Source of the DNA: Punica granatum
Lineage: Eukaryota; Streptophyta; Magnoliopsida; Myrtales; Lythraceae
Reading direction: 5' to 3'
Length of the DNA stretch: 64,000 nt
NCBI RefSeq assembly: GCF_007655135.1
Contig: NC_045132.1
Coordinates: 15,314,001-15,378,000 of the forward strand
The notes under the pieces are model-generated. The model saw nothing but the letters and a program-made list of their open reading frames with translations. It did not search any database and was not told the origin of the DNA. This document shows, in pieces, positions 50,113 to 61,838 of this stretch; position 1 is the first letter of the stretch; each line of letters begins with the position of its first letter. The translations under genes were made by a program, and so were the position numbers.

Positions 50113-53100
50113 ATGGAGGAGTCTACAGGATCTATGTTCAAGTTGAATGCAACCAACTACTCTATATGGAAGTCTCGGATGGAGGATCTTCTATTTTGCA
50201 GGGATTTGTACGATCCTATTGAAGGGGATTCCGCGAAACCCAAAGATAAGGATGACAAGGCTTGGGAACGCACAAATCGGAAGACTATTGGTTTGATTCG
50301 GCAGTGGATAGACAATAGTATTTATCATCATGTTGCTCAGGAGACAAATGCAAAAGCTTTGTGGGATAAATTGACAAATCTCTATGCGAGGAAGACACCG
50401 CAAAATAAGGCATTCCTCGTGAAGAAGCTTGTTCATCTTCGTTTTCAGGATGGAGGTGATATGGCTGCGCACATGAGTAATTTCCAGGATATTATTAACC
50501 AGTTGACGAACCTGGAGATAATATTACCCGATGAGTTGCAGGCTTGTCTACTTTTAGGGACTCTACCGGATAATTGGGACACACTCGTGGTTGCATTAAG
50601 CAATTCTGCGCCAAACGGGAAGCTATTGTTGGCCACGGTGACAGACAGTTTATTTAATGAGGAGACTAGAAGGAAAGGCTGGGGATTTCCATTCAGTCTG
50701 AAGCTTTGGTTACTGAACAACGGGGGAGAAGTCAAAGCAGAAATTTCTCTTCCAAGCATAGTAACTCACGTGGCAAATCGAGGGGTAGATCAAAGTCGAA
50801 GACGAGGAAAGTGGTCACTTGCTATCACTGTGGAAAGGAGGGACACTACAAAAGGGAGTGTAGAGCTCTGAAGAAAAATCAGAATGGCAACGGTGAGAGC
50901 AAGAAGGAAGAAGGTACTACAGCAGTGGCATCTGATGGAGAGACCTACATCATTTGTGATGAAGCCTATGTGAATTTCACATGTCAGGACTCTACCTGGG
51001 TTGCAGATACAGGTGTCTCGTTTCATGTCACTCCTCATCGGGATTTCTTCTCATCTTACACTACCGGGGACTATGGTTATGTGAGAATGGGAAATGGACA
51101 GTCATGCAAGATTGTCGGTACTGGTGATGTCTGTCTAGAGACCGAGCTTGGCTGCAAGTTGCTTCTGAAGAAGGTGAGGCATGTTCCAGAAATTCGCCTT
51201 AACCTAATCTCGACGGGTCAGCTTGATGATGAAGGCTACAGTAACGAATTTAGTAATGGGAGATGGAAGCTCTCCAAGGGTTCGTTGATTGTGGCACGGG
51301 GTCAGAAGACCGACACTCTCTACAGGCTGCGTGCCAGACACAATTCCGGTCAAATTAATGTTGCTGAGGATTATCCTATCGAGCTATGGCACAGGAGACT
51401 CGGACATATCAGCGAGAAAGGTATTCAAATTCTTGCTAGAAAGCAGTCTTTGCCCGTTAAAGGTATGCACTTGAGCACTTGTGATCACTGTTTAGCTGGT
51501 AAGCAGAGGAGAGTTTCTTTTGTCAGAAGTCGTCCCTCTAGATGCCATCATATACTTGATCTTGTGCATACAGATGTTTGTTTTATGTCGGATAGATCTC
51601 TTGGTGGTGCTCTCTATTTTGTGACATTTATAGATGATCACACCAGGAAAGTTTGGGCTTACCCTATGAGAACTAAAGATCAGGTGACTGAGATTTTCAA
51701 GAACTTCCATGTAGCAGTGGAAAGAGAAACAGGCATGAAACTGAAATGTGTCAGAGCTGATAATGGTGGTGAGTATAGGGGTCCTTTCGAGAACTATTGC
51801 AGGACTCACGGTATCAAACTTGAGAACACGGTACCGAAGACACCACAGCAGAACGGGCTTGAGCAGAGAGAATGAACCGCACAATTGTTGAGAGAGTTCG
51901 TTGTATGCTTTCTCAGGCGAAACTGTCTAAGCCTTTCTGGGGCGAGGCAATGAGGTCAGCGGTTGATCTTATTAATCTTACACCGTCAGTTGCACTTGAT
52001 GGAGATGTACCCCAGCAGGTGTGGACCGGCAAGAAAGTATCATACAAGCATCTCAGAGTATTCGGGTGCAGGGCATCTGTTCACATTCCTCGAGATGAAA
52101 GATCAAAACTTGATGCCAAGGCAAAACAGTGCATCTTCTTGGGTTATGCACATGAAGAGTTCGGGTACAGGCTTTGGGACCCTGATAGCAAGAAGATCAT
52201 CAGGAGCAGGGATGTTGTCTTCTTTGAGGACCAGACAATCGAGGATTTGCAAAAGTTAGAGAAGGCCAGTGTAGGCAATCCTCACGAGATCTCTATTCCT
52301 GTACCGGTTGATGTAGAGCATCCAGTGGAAGAGGTACCTGGTGAGTATGAAGAAACCACGATTGGGGGTGAGATTCCTCAGGTAGATGATGATGTGACTA
52401 CGGATGATACAGGCTCGCGGTTACAGTTAGAGCCTGCAGATCTACCTAGACAATCTGATAGAAATAAGACAACCATCTACAAGATATCCGCCTCATGAGT
52501 ATGTGCTACTGACTGACGGGGGAGAACCTGAGTGCTATGATGAAGCTGTGGCACATGAGTACAAGGAGCACTGGTTGAAGGCGATGAATGAGGAGATGAA
52601 CTCCTTGTCTGAAAATCACACGTATGACCTAGTGAAGCTACCGCAAGGTAAGAGAGCATTGAAGAACAAATGGGTCTACAGGTTGAAGACAGAGAACTCG
52701 CGACCTCGATACAAAGCTCGACTGGTAGTGAAAGGTTTCAACCAGAAGAAAGGAGTTGACTTCGAGGAGATCTTCTCGCCTGTTGTCAAGATGTCATCGA
52801 TCGAGTTGTTCTCGCACTGGCAGCTAGTCTAAATTTGGAGATCGAGCAGCTCGATGTAAAAACAGCTTTCCTACATGGTGACTTGGAGGAAGAAATATAT
52901 ATGGAGCAGCCTGAAGGATTCCGAGTTAAAGGTAAGGAGCATTTGGTGTGCAGACTGAGAAAGAGCTTGTATGGGCTTAAGCAAGCACCTCGGCAGTGGT
53001 ATAAAAGTTTGACTCTTTCATGTTGAGCCATGGCTACACACGGACAACTTCAGATCATTGTGTGTTCGTGAAACAATTCTCGAATGGTGATTTTATCATT

Positions 53101-54081
53101 TTACTGTTATATGTGGATGATATGCTACTTGTTGGTCATGATATGAGCAAGATTACAGAGTTGAAGAAGGAGCTCAACAAGTCCTTTGCCATGAAGGATT
53201 TGGGACCGGCAAAGCAGATCCTTGGGATGCATATTTCTCGTGACAGATCAAGTGGAAAACTTTGGCTTTCTCAAGAGAAGTACATCGAGAAGATTTTGGA
53301 TCGGTTCAACATGGGTAATGCTAAACCAGTTTCATCACCACTTGCTTCTCATTTCAAACTTAGCTCGAAGCAATGTCCTACAAGTGAGAAGGAGAAAAAG
53401 AGATGAAGAAAGTTCCTTACTCATCAGCTGTAGGAAGTTTGATGTATGCCATGGTCTGTACAAGACCAGATATCGCTCATTCTGTTGGTGTGGTAAGTCG
53501 TTTTCTCTCCAATCCGGGGAAAGAGCATGGAATGCGGGTTAAATGGATCCTGAGGTATCTCAGAGGAACATCCAAGGTGTGTTTACACTTTGGCACTGGT
53601 AAGCCGGAAGTTAGTGGGCTACACGGATGCAGATATGGCAGGAGATATCGATTCCCGGAAATCCACTTCGGGATACTTGATGACTTTTGCAGGGGGAGCT
53701 ATCTCATGGCAATCAAGGCTTCAAAAGTGCATCGCTTTGTCTACAACGGAAGCCGAATACATTGCGGTGACCGAAGGTTGCAAGGAGATGTTGTGGTTGC
53801 AAAAGTTTTTGCAGGAGTTGAGCTTGAAGCAAGAAAGGTATGTTCTACACTGTGATAGTCAAAGCGCCATTCATCTTTGCAAGAATCCCACTTTCCATTC
53901 GAGGTCGAAGCATATCGATATCAAGTTTCATTGGATTAGAGATGTGTTGTAGTCTAAGCTGGTGAAGCTAGACAAAGTACACACTGATGAGAATGGAGCT
54001 GATATGATGACAAAACCTCTCGCTAGGGGAGAAACTTCATGTTTGCCGAAGTATAGCGGTATGCTTGAAGCCTCCAAATAG
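50113..54081 (+). pseudogene. Copia gag-pol polyprotein, disabled
   Basis: Gag starts at 50113 (MEESTGSMFKLNATNYSIWK) with a UBN2-type capsid region. A CCHC zinc knuckle (CYHCGKEGHYKREC) is near 50825. The protease active site is WVADTGVSFH, with Val where Ala or Ser is usual, near 51000. The integrase zinc domain (HRRLGHISEKG, CDHCLAGK) precedes catalytic HTDVCF and RADNGGEY. The reverse transcriptase has LDVKTAFLHGDL (52850) and YVDDM (53110). RNase H has TDADMAGD, STTEAEYIA and DSQSAIHL (53600-53880). The frame is interrupted near 50680, 51855, 52465, 52800, 53005, 53400 and 53610, mostly by small indels in homopolymers, and by a TAG at 53950. It can only move with help from another copy. 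Confidence 0.93.
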
Positions 54082-54083
54082 TC

Positions 54084-54093
54084 GGGAGGGGAG
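54084..54093 (+). promoter_or_regulatory. Polypurine tract
   Basis: GGGAGGGGAG immediately upstream of the 3' LTR, the expected primer for plus-strand synthesis. Confidence 0.85.
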
Positions 54094-54095
54094 TT

Positions 54096-54832
54096 TGTTG
54101 GGCTTCCCTCCAATTTGGAGGAAGTTGGGCTCAATTGTATTGGGCTTTTATCGGGCTTTAATAGGCCCAAGACCCATTTAGTTAGGGTTTATATTGTTAG
54201 GCGGCATATATATATATATAATATATATATATATATAGCAGTAGCGGCAGAAAAGAATATAGGAGAAGGCTGTGTAGAAGAAAGAAGCTGCAGATAGCAG
54301 AAAAGGGGCAGCCGCAAACAGACAGCAGACAGCAGAACAGAGGAAGAGCAGAGGAGAATTCTGCTCAACAGGGGCAGCGCGCAGCTGGAGATCAAACCTC
54401 AATCGGGACATCAAACGAACTCCGATTGGGACGAAATTTTGACAGAAGCTTCACAACACGTGGGCTAACTTCTGAACGGTCAGAATTTCTATTCGAGCTC
54501 TGTAGGTGCTGTTTCAGCTGATTTTGTGAACCACCCGGTGTGGGTGACGAATTTAGTATTTGGGTGATCCAAGAGAGTGTTTCTCTTGAGTTTGGTGATC
54601 CAAGGGTTTACCCTTGATGAAAGACATTGTATAATCTTCATAGTGGATCGTTGATTCGGAGTTGGTCCCGTGGTTTTTCCCCACATTGGGGTTTTCCACG
54701 TAAAATTCTTGGTGTTGTTTTACTTTACTGCTTGTTGGTTGATTTGATTAGTTCCTATCTCGATTACACTAGAAGGGGAGGAAGATTAATCGCTGCGTTA
54801 TTGTTTGGTTGAGTACATCCCTAACCCCAACA
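54096..54832 (+). repeat. Copia 3' LTR
   Basis: 737 bp with the same TG...CA ends as the 5' LTR. It has a shorter and interrupted TA tract and several one-base deletions in T or G runs. Confidence 0.95.
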
Positions 54833-55233
54833 GTTTTTTATTTCCTTGCTCGGTTGATTTCTTTCCTATATGAGATTTATTTTCCCCGATTCTTTTCTTT
54901 TTGTACAAGATTAAATATGGGGTGAGAAAGAAGAAGAGATAATACAGTGAGAGAGCATTGTAGTCAGGTTTGGGAAACACTTTGTACTCCATAGCTTCAT
55001 CGCTCATAGTAAAAGAAGAACCGGCAAAGCCTCCTTTGCCCGTGGACGGACGGCTGGCACACCGCTGGTCTCGAACCACATACACGGTGTGTAAACTTCT
55101 CTTCCCTTATCTCCTTTAAATTGTTTCGTCGAGATTATCGTTAGTTAGATCCCTACCGATCCTTACAAATCGATCCCAACAAATGATGGATCCCAACGTG
55201 TGTTGTAGCTAAACGGAAATGATTACTGCACAG

Positions 55234-55369
55234 TGTTCGGGAACGGTTCCTGTTCCAGATGTTCCTCTGCCGAACTGCCTCAAGACAAAGCCATGCTTTG
55301 CACTCTGCGTAAGCTGCGGATTTGATGTTGGCTTTTGCAGCAAAGACGGCCCATATTGTTGCTTCGGAG
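55234..55369 (+). other. Candidate exon for a cysteine-rich peptide
   Basis: A 136-bp open segment is bounded by an acceptor (GCACAG) and a strong donor (GGAG then GTAAGAA). It encodes about 45 residues with eight cysteines (spacing about C13C5C3C2C6C6CC). This density is typical of small secreted plant peptides, but no signal-peptide exon or second exon was found and the LTR remnant ends only 50 bp upstream. Function unknown. Confidence 0.35.
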
Positions 55370-57395
55370 GTAAGAATCTATTTATTATGTGGGTAATAAA
55401 GCTCGTTTAGACTTGTGAGCTTTTTGAACCGAATACTATTGAGCTTGGCTTGAATCGTTTGACCGGTGAGCACGAGTCTTGCCAAACTCGAGCTCTATCA
55501 GATCGAGCCGTATTTGAGGTTCATCGACCCAAGCGAAGCATGAGCAATTTTCTCGCTTACACCCGTACTCTGAGGGTATTTTTTTTCCCTCCGATCTAAA
55601 ATTGGAGGTTAATGGATGTAGTAAATGGATGCTATACTATGTGTTAATTTAATGTTTAATCTTCAAGGCAAATTAGTTTCCGCTCTCTTGCTTAGGTCCC
55701 GTTATTGCATGGCTAACCAATGCACAATAGCTTGGCTAATACGTTATGCAGATGGTCCAAAACCCGATCACCTCGCTAGATGATATAGTTGGCTAGTGCC
55801 CGAACCGTAACCTGTTTGCTCATTCATCTATTCACCGAAGTATTTCCACCAAATACGCACACCTAACTAATCTGCGCTGAGTTTAAGGGGTCAAGGCTGA
55901 GATGAGAATATTCGTTTTGGCATAGCCGATAATTTTAGTTATCTCATCAATACTTTTCTTTCAAGCGAGAACGATTCTCGAAGTGATTATTCATCACATG
56001 ATGAATATACATGTAGAAGAGCTGTCAGCCCAATAGTGCAATCAATTGAAGTTCTATTAAGATTTTTCTTTTATAGAGGGTAAATTCTCTCTGTTTTCCT
56101 TTTTAATAGTGCACTACAATATCCTTTTAACTCTGGCAATCCTTTTTCTCTTCCCTAAACAGTTCTGTGGTGTTCGGACAGCAAATTAAGACGAACACTC
56201 ATCAAGAAACCCTAGAAAATATTAGGACAGACCATGAAATGAAACATATAAATAAAGAATCAATGTTGTCATAAATTTATGAACATATTCATTAAATGTA
56301 TCATGTCAGACTGACTTTCATGAATTGTTGGATGATATGTTGTTTTCACAATATGCTAGCTTTAATTTCGTGCATTGCACGAGTTTGTTTGGATATAGTA
56401 ATTATTTAGTTTGTTATTCAAACCGTAATTACTAATTCTTATGTTTAAAGGAAGTTAATATGATGAGAATTCGAATTATGGATGGGATATGGGTGGCACT
56501 TTGCCCTTTCTCCGTATTTCTTCATTTCCTTGTGATCGGGATACGATATGTGCACAAAATGTGGAAGGACGGGTCATGTTTGGCACGAGCCTCTACTCAG
56601 GGAGAGAGCTCGATTGATCCTATCAAATATAACTCAGATCGTTGCCCTCGTAAGTCAGGAACGACTATCTAACAAAGCGAGTTCTATATGAGTTTTGTGA
56701 GACGACATATACAATCATAGGATGAACATGTACAGGGAGAGATCAGGCAATTCACAATGGAAAATAGACGGAAGGTGACGGCGTGCTAGATTTGGGAAAG
56801 ATTTGAAACGATGTGTATTTTTAGATTTTTTTAAAGTACGTGCTAGATTAGGGAATTTGTGAATATTATGTGGAGGATAACGGCAAATGTAACAGCCACG
56901 TAGGCATTTGACGAGGGAGTTTGAACGAAAGGAGACGGCGTGTTAGTAAGGGAAGATTTTCAAACTTTGTGTTTTCTTAGAAAATTTTAAAAGTTCGTAC
57001 TAGATTAGGGAATTTTTGAATAGTACGTGCTTTTTTAGGTTAAAAGCCCAAAATTAAATAGCAAAAAGCACAAATATGAAAAAAAGTGGGCTCCATATTT
57101 CATTTTCTCCATTTTTAAATTAATTAATTTTAATATATACGAAAAAATAATGTAAATGAACCCTGCACTTAAAGATCGCCTAATGTATAGCCTAAATTCT
57201 GTTCCTCGCACGATACTAATAATAAAAAATTATTTTGTAATAGTTTAGTCAAAAGCACATACCGATAATCTACCCTTTTATAAGCAAAAGTAGGGTTCTA
57301 AAGAAATCCCATAATTGTCCACGTGTCTTCAAGTAAATAATAGTGGGAGCCTTAATTTATAAATTTTAAATAAATAAATAAGTAATAGAAACAGA

Positions 57396-57436
<41 letters not shown>

Positions 57437-58478
57437 AGCAAGATACTAGGTGAGTCCGGTCAGACGGCCTCAAAACGTTATGTTAATGAAATTTTCTCGA
57501 TTTTTTTAGTTTTAAAATTTTTAATTATCTTTTATTTTGAAATTAGTAACAAAATTTTTCGAAATTATTTTCAATTATAATATTTCATTTAAAGAAGACC
57601 GAAAATATCATAAAATCTTTTGGATACTATAGTGATCTCCAATAGAAGACAATATGAATTTTTTGAATAAAATTTTCTAGGTTTTTATTTTTTATTTTCA
57701 AAATTATTTTTAATAAAAATATTTGTTAAAGATATCTCATAATAAAATCTGATTTCTTGGTTTCTTTAATTTTTATAATTTATATAACATAAGGTATTGG
57801 AAATAAATGAGAAGATGTTATTACATATAGATATTATTTAATAATCTTAAAGATTTTTGAATTAGTGAAGAATTAAACTTCTCTAATGACGCCTCTGTGC
57901 TTTCTTTCTGCCTGGCCTCCTCTCATTCTTTTTTCTTTGTAACAAAACTTGTTGCTAACGTCGCCAAACCATGAGACAAAGATTCTCAGCAAAATCAGGA
58001 GGGGAGAAAAGAAAACAAAGGAAACCTGCTAGGTTGATAGTCTTCCTATTATACTTGCCTCTTTACAAAAGCCAGCTTTTTGTGTCGATCTGCCTATCAT
58101 ATGCTGGGGTCGATCGATGAATTCTGAAACTATGTCTAATTTAACCGATGCAGTGAGTTACATTTGAAGATTTTCAGCATCCATTTTGACAAGGAAAGAT
58201 ATGGATAGGCTTAATTTACACAATGAGCAGTCTATCCTGTAGAGGGAAACTAAATTATGGAAAGTGAAATCAGATGATAGACAGGAACTTAGATGTCTAC
58301 TATTGAAGATCACTCCCCTTCATTAAGTGCATTTTAATTCTCTGCCAATACTTAAGTTGGAGAAAATGAGAAAAGTAATGAGACCAATGAACAAGATGGT
58401 AACTTTCTTTCCTGCTCCATGCCAGATTAAGTTGAATGAATGAATCGAGTATATAAATGATGAAGAGTAGTTGTAAAG
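55370..58478. other. Intergenic region with scattered repeats
   Basis: No gene seen. It contains a Helitron-like terminus (56356-56382), a diverged direct repeat (about 56762-56935 and 56929-57045, sharing GAGACGGCGTG-like and TAGATTAGGGAATTT words) and a TA tract at 57400-57431. ORF 56460-56672 has no recognisable feature. Confidence 0.5.
56356..56382 (-). mobile_element. Helitron-like 3' terminus (facing left)
   Basis: On the minus strand a perfect hairpin TCGTGCAATGCACGA is followed by AATTAAAG and CTAG. It shares the GTGCAATGCAC core with the terminus at 34410. Confidence 0.5.
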
Positions 58479-59581
58479 TCAAGCAATGCAACAATGAAAG
58501 AGCTCTCTTTGGTTCAGCTTCACCTAATACGCATCAAACTTGTATTAATTACAGGCAGTTTACCTGAGGAAGTACAAAGAAAGGTGAGTTATCTCCCACA
58601 TGACCATCGGTGAATGAAGCCAGTGGTGCTTCAACACTGAAGCCGAGTTTTCGAAGCATAAAGGCAAGGACTTCATCTAGAATGATACAGAAAACCCAGA
58701 AGTTGTAGCCCACTATGCATGGCAAAGGCCCCTAATGAATGGAAATTCGACGAAGGAATTGTTGAAATCTGAGACAATGAAATGGATTATCATTCTCAGC
58801 AAATAAACTATAAACACTGGCAACTTCAGCTCCCAATCTACAAACATGAATCAGACGTTGCAAGCTATGGTTCTCCTCAACCGACACAAGATGGTTCATC
58901 TCAAGGTAAAACAGAATGTTCTGGGAATGTGTCTTTTTTTCCTTCTTTTAGCTGCATCAGCAACTTTGACAAACAAATTTGGTTTAAGATAGATCACTTC
59001 ATAATAGTGCTTCAATGCCATTCCTTGGCAATTTCATGATTTTTGTATGATATTAGTAATACTGTTTTTCATAAAGAGCTCAAAAAAGAATCATTATCTG
59101 TATGCAATACTCAAAATTGGTTCCTATGTGACAGTAATCTATTGAGCAGCAGTCTCTTCCAGAAACAGAACTTTTAGAAAGAAATTCTATAAGCAGTTTT
59201 GCTGAGAACCTCTCCAAATAGTGTTCGAGGTCTTACTCATAGAATCAGAAAACAGTAAGCACATGTAAAATAGGCAATGCAATACAAGAAGATCAGCATT
59301 GGAATCCGATGAAAGAATCCAATATCTTCAGATATTCCATTACCGAAGCAACTGGACTAAAGGCAATACAAGCACATTAGATGTATAATTAAGCTAAATA
59401 ACCTAGACCTTGATGATATCACAGGCAACAGTACATCAACACCAAATTGATAGTGTAACAAGCAAAAACTTGACAAACAGAACATATGAAACACTAATAA
59501 CTTCAGTTTCGGCAAAAAATTCCAAACTTTTACCTGCCCATGATAGGCAAACGGCCATTGGGCAGCTGCAAAAAGCAGGGA
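58479..59581 (-). CDS. Last three exons of an unidentified gene
   Basis: Three exons splice in phase 0: 59581-59534 (16 codons, SLLFAAAQWPFAYHGQ), 58731-58564 (56 codons, starting GPLPCIVGYNFWVFCIILDE and ending SPFFVLPQ) and 58523-58479 (14 codons plus TGA, VKLNQRELFHCCIA). All junctions have proper AG/GT sites (for example CTATTGCAG and CAG then GTAAA). The middle exon holds a hydrophobic, aromatic segment that may be membrane-associated, then an acidic and glycine-rich loop (SFTDGHVGDN). I do not recognise the family. No upstream exon was found up to 62 kb, so it may be a gene whose 5' part was lost, or a longer gene with far exons. Confidence 0.45.
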
Positions 59582-60151
59582 CTGCAATAGCAGAAGAAGC
59601 ACTTTTATGGGATATTCTTGAGCTTTCTGAGAACAGTGAGTAGCTTGACACTGCATCAAGAAACAGACACTAGAGCTTTAATTAACGACTTCAAGCAAGA
59701 ATTTACACCTCCAGGGGAAACTGACTCAATTGTTTTTTATCGGGTAAATCAATTGCATAATACTAATTTGAATAACTTAGGACTACTACCTGCATAAACG
59801 AAACTTGTTACCTGATCAGAGGCAAGCTCAAATTAACACGTAATGAAAGGCAACAAAAGAACAGTTCATCCTCATTCGCATTTTCCTGAATTAAAAATTA
59901 CATCTCAGCTTCGGATTACAACAGCTGTGGAAGCTACCTATTGAAAATAAAATATGTTCTTAATTCAAAAGTATGCAGAATCAGGTGATTGTAGGTGAAT
60001 ATAAGCTTTGCAGCATTTTCATCGGCCTTTACATGCTGAGATGAATAGTGCAGAAAAAGAGGAGAACAACAAACAAAGATGCAAAAAAGAGAACAAGCTT
60101 CGGCTTGAAAAATTGAAAATGACAACTAATGAATTCTATGAGCCACGTCTT

Positions 60152-60372
60152 AGAGCTCATGGATAAAACTCCAAGGAGTTTGGCCTAGTGGTAAAGAGGA
60201 GCTTAAGTATTCATCCGATCCCGGGTTCGAAACCCCTTGGAGTCACCGGAGCATCTTTGGGTGATTACCCGTTTCGTGCGCCGCCAGGGGTTCACGGAGC
60301 ATCAGGGATTAGTCGGGCGAAGCCCGGACACCCCGGTTAGCAAAAAAAAATAAAAATAGAGCTCATGGATAA
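60152..60372 (+). mobile_element. tRNA-derived SINE with 15-bp target duplication
   Basis: The SINE body 60167-60357 lies between exact copies of AGAGCTCATGGATAA (60152-60166 and 60358-60372). Box A is TGGCCTAGTGG, box B is GGTTCGAAACC, followed by GTGCGCCGCCAGGGGTTCAC and GTCGGGCGAAGCCCGGA, and an A-rich tail. It belongs to the same family as the minus-strand copy at 35830-36020. Confidence 0.92.
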
Positions 60373-60889
60373 GACGCTAAGGGCCAATTTATAGGAACTG
60401 ATGAACTAAAAGATTTTTTACTTAGTTAATAATTAAAGCTTCTCTTATGATGCCTATGTTGCTTTCTCTCTGTCCCTTTCCTCCCATTCTTTTTTTTTTG
60501 CAACAAACTTACCATCAGGAGGAAAGAAAAGGATGAAGAAATTATAGGTATAAAGCAACTTAGAAACAATCCACGAAAACATGAGTAAATCTTAAAGCGA
60601 TGACAAAGATGGAAGGAATCATAGGAATTTGTCTAGAGCTCATGATCTAAGGGATAGAAGCAGTATGAGAATAAGGCGGGCCATTTTGATACAGGACAGC
60701 AGTAGCCCCCATACACTCTGTTAATTCACTTCGTTGATCAGTCACTGTCATAGTATGAAAGTTGCATGAATTTATGGCACTAAATACAAAGAATGCGAGT
60801 TCATAAAGACATTGCAAACAAACGTTTTCCTCAATCTACATAAGCTGTCTCGAAACATGTCTTGCTTTTTGACCTTTAGGCTGCGTCAA

Positions 60890-61501
60890 TAATTCCAATG
60901 AAAAATGTCAAATTTGGTCTTCAAACTTTAACTCTTTTTCTATCTTAGCTAGATTTCGTCCTCAATCTTTTCCGCACGGTATGAGTTCAGTCCTTCCGTC
61001 CAAAAATCCGTCTATTTTCCCTAACATATATATTCGTCAAATGAGAGTGCATCACGTGAGCGACAGATCACTACTACTATAAACCTGTTATTATAGAGTA
61101 AATCCGATTCTTTTTTTAATCAGACCCGTAAACCGAACTAAGATGTTTTCGGTTCTTTTAGGATTCCAGCCATATGTCGGTGCGTGAGACGATGAAAGAG
61201 AAGCGATGGCTGAAATCTTAAAAGAACCGAAAATATCTTAGTCCGATTTATGGATCTGATTAAAAAAAGAATTGAATTTGTTCTATAACAACCGGTTTAG
61301 AATAGCAGTGATTTGTCGCTCACTCTCATTTGATGAATATACATGTCAGGAAAAATGGACCGAATTTTGGATAGAAGGACTGAATTCATATCACGCGAAA
61401 AAAATTGAGGACGAAATCTAGCCAAAAAAAATATTTAGGACTAAGATAAAAAAAAATAGCTAAAGGTTGAGGACCAAATTTGACCTTTTCCCTAATTCCA
61501 A
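60890..61501. mobile_element. Mutator-like foldback element with 9-bp target duplication
   Basis: The element 60899-61492 is bounded by exact direct repeats TAATTCCAA (60890-60898 and 61493-61501), the 9-bp length typical of Mutator-like elements. The ends read TGAAAAATGTCAAATTTGG and, inverted, GGGAAAAGGTCAAATTTGG. The arms remain complementary to near the centre (about 61190-61205), giving a hairpin of almost 300 bp. It interrupts copy 2 of the segmental duplication. Confidence 0.9.
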
Positions 61502-61838
61502 CAAACGAAATTTCCTCAATGTCAGCCACTTTGGCAATTTATCAAAAACTTTTTGTATTATATCAGTAATAGTGTTGCATATAAAGAGCTCAAATATCCC
61601 ACCAAAAAATGAAAAAAAAAATAATCAACGAATTTCTATACTCACATCGGCTCTTACGTGCTGCTGGTGACCTCTAGTATCGAACAACAGTCTCTTCATG
61701 ATCAGATTGAAACAAAAGCAGAAGTCAAAAACTTCTAGCGAAGATATCCATAAGCACTTCTATTTGACACCTCTCCAATTTGAAAGTATTCAATCTATCT
61801 CTAAGCTAGTGCTGGACTGATGATGAAGATGATCACGA

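Larger units (their letters stand above)
49306..54837 (+). mobile_element. Complete Copia LTR retrotransposon with target duplication
   Basis: The element body is 49311-54832 (5522 bp) between 5-bp duplications GTTTT (49306-49310 and 54833-54837). LTRs begin TGTTGGG and end CCCAACA. A tRNA-iMet-type primer site follows the 5' LTR and a purine tract precedes the 3' LTR. The coding order (gag, protease, integrase, reverse transcriptase, RNase H) defines Copia. Confidence 0.97.
49083..55181 (+). mobile_element. Older LTR remnant split by the Copia insertion
   Basis: Parts 49083-49305 and 54838-55181 flank the younger element. The right part has LTR-like text: pyrimidine/AT-rich U3, the words ACCGGCAAAGCCTCCTTTGC and CCCGTGGACG found in many plant Copia LTRs, and an end CGATCCCAACA. 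The left part begins TGTTGTTGAG. Together they would make a solo LTR of about 570 bp. I see no target duplication, so this is tentative. Confidence 0.4.
57850..61790. repeat. Diverged direct segmental duplication
   Basis: Copy 1 (57850-59230) and copy 2 (60390-61790) share collinear blocks: GATTTTT...AATTAA...CTTCTCT...TGATGCCT...TTGCTTTCT then CATTCTTTTTT and ATCAGGAGG at their left. At their right they share TTTTAGCTGC(A/G)TCA, ATATTAGTAAT, ATAAAGAGCTCAAA, CAGTCTCTTC and ACCTCTCCAA. Copy 2 is interrupted by the foldback at 60899-61492. The coding exon at 58564-58731 of copy 1 has no clear counterpart in copy 2. Confidence 0.6.

Noticed and set aside
54798..55085. 95-codon ORF on the minus strand
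   Set aside because: It lies across the 3' LTR boundary and the older LTR remnant, whose conserved words explain the open frame.
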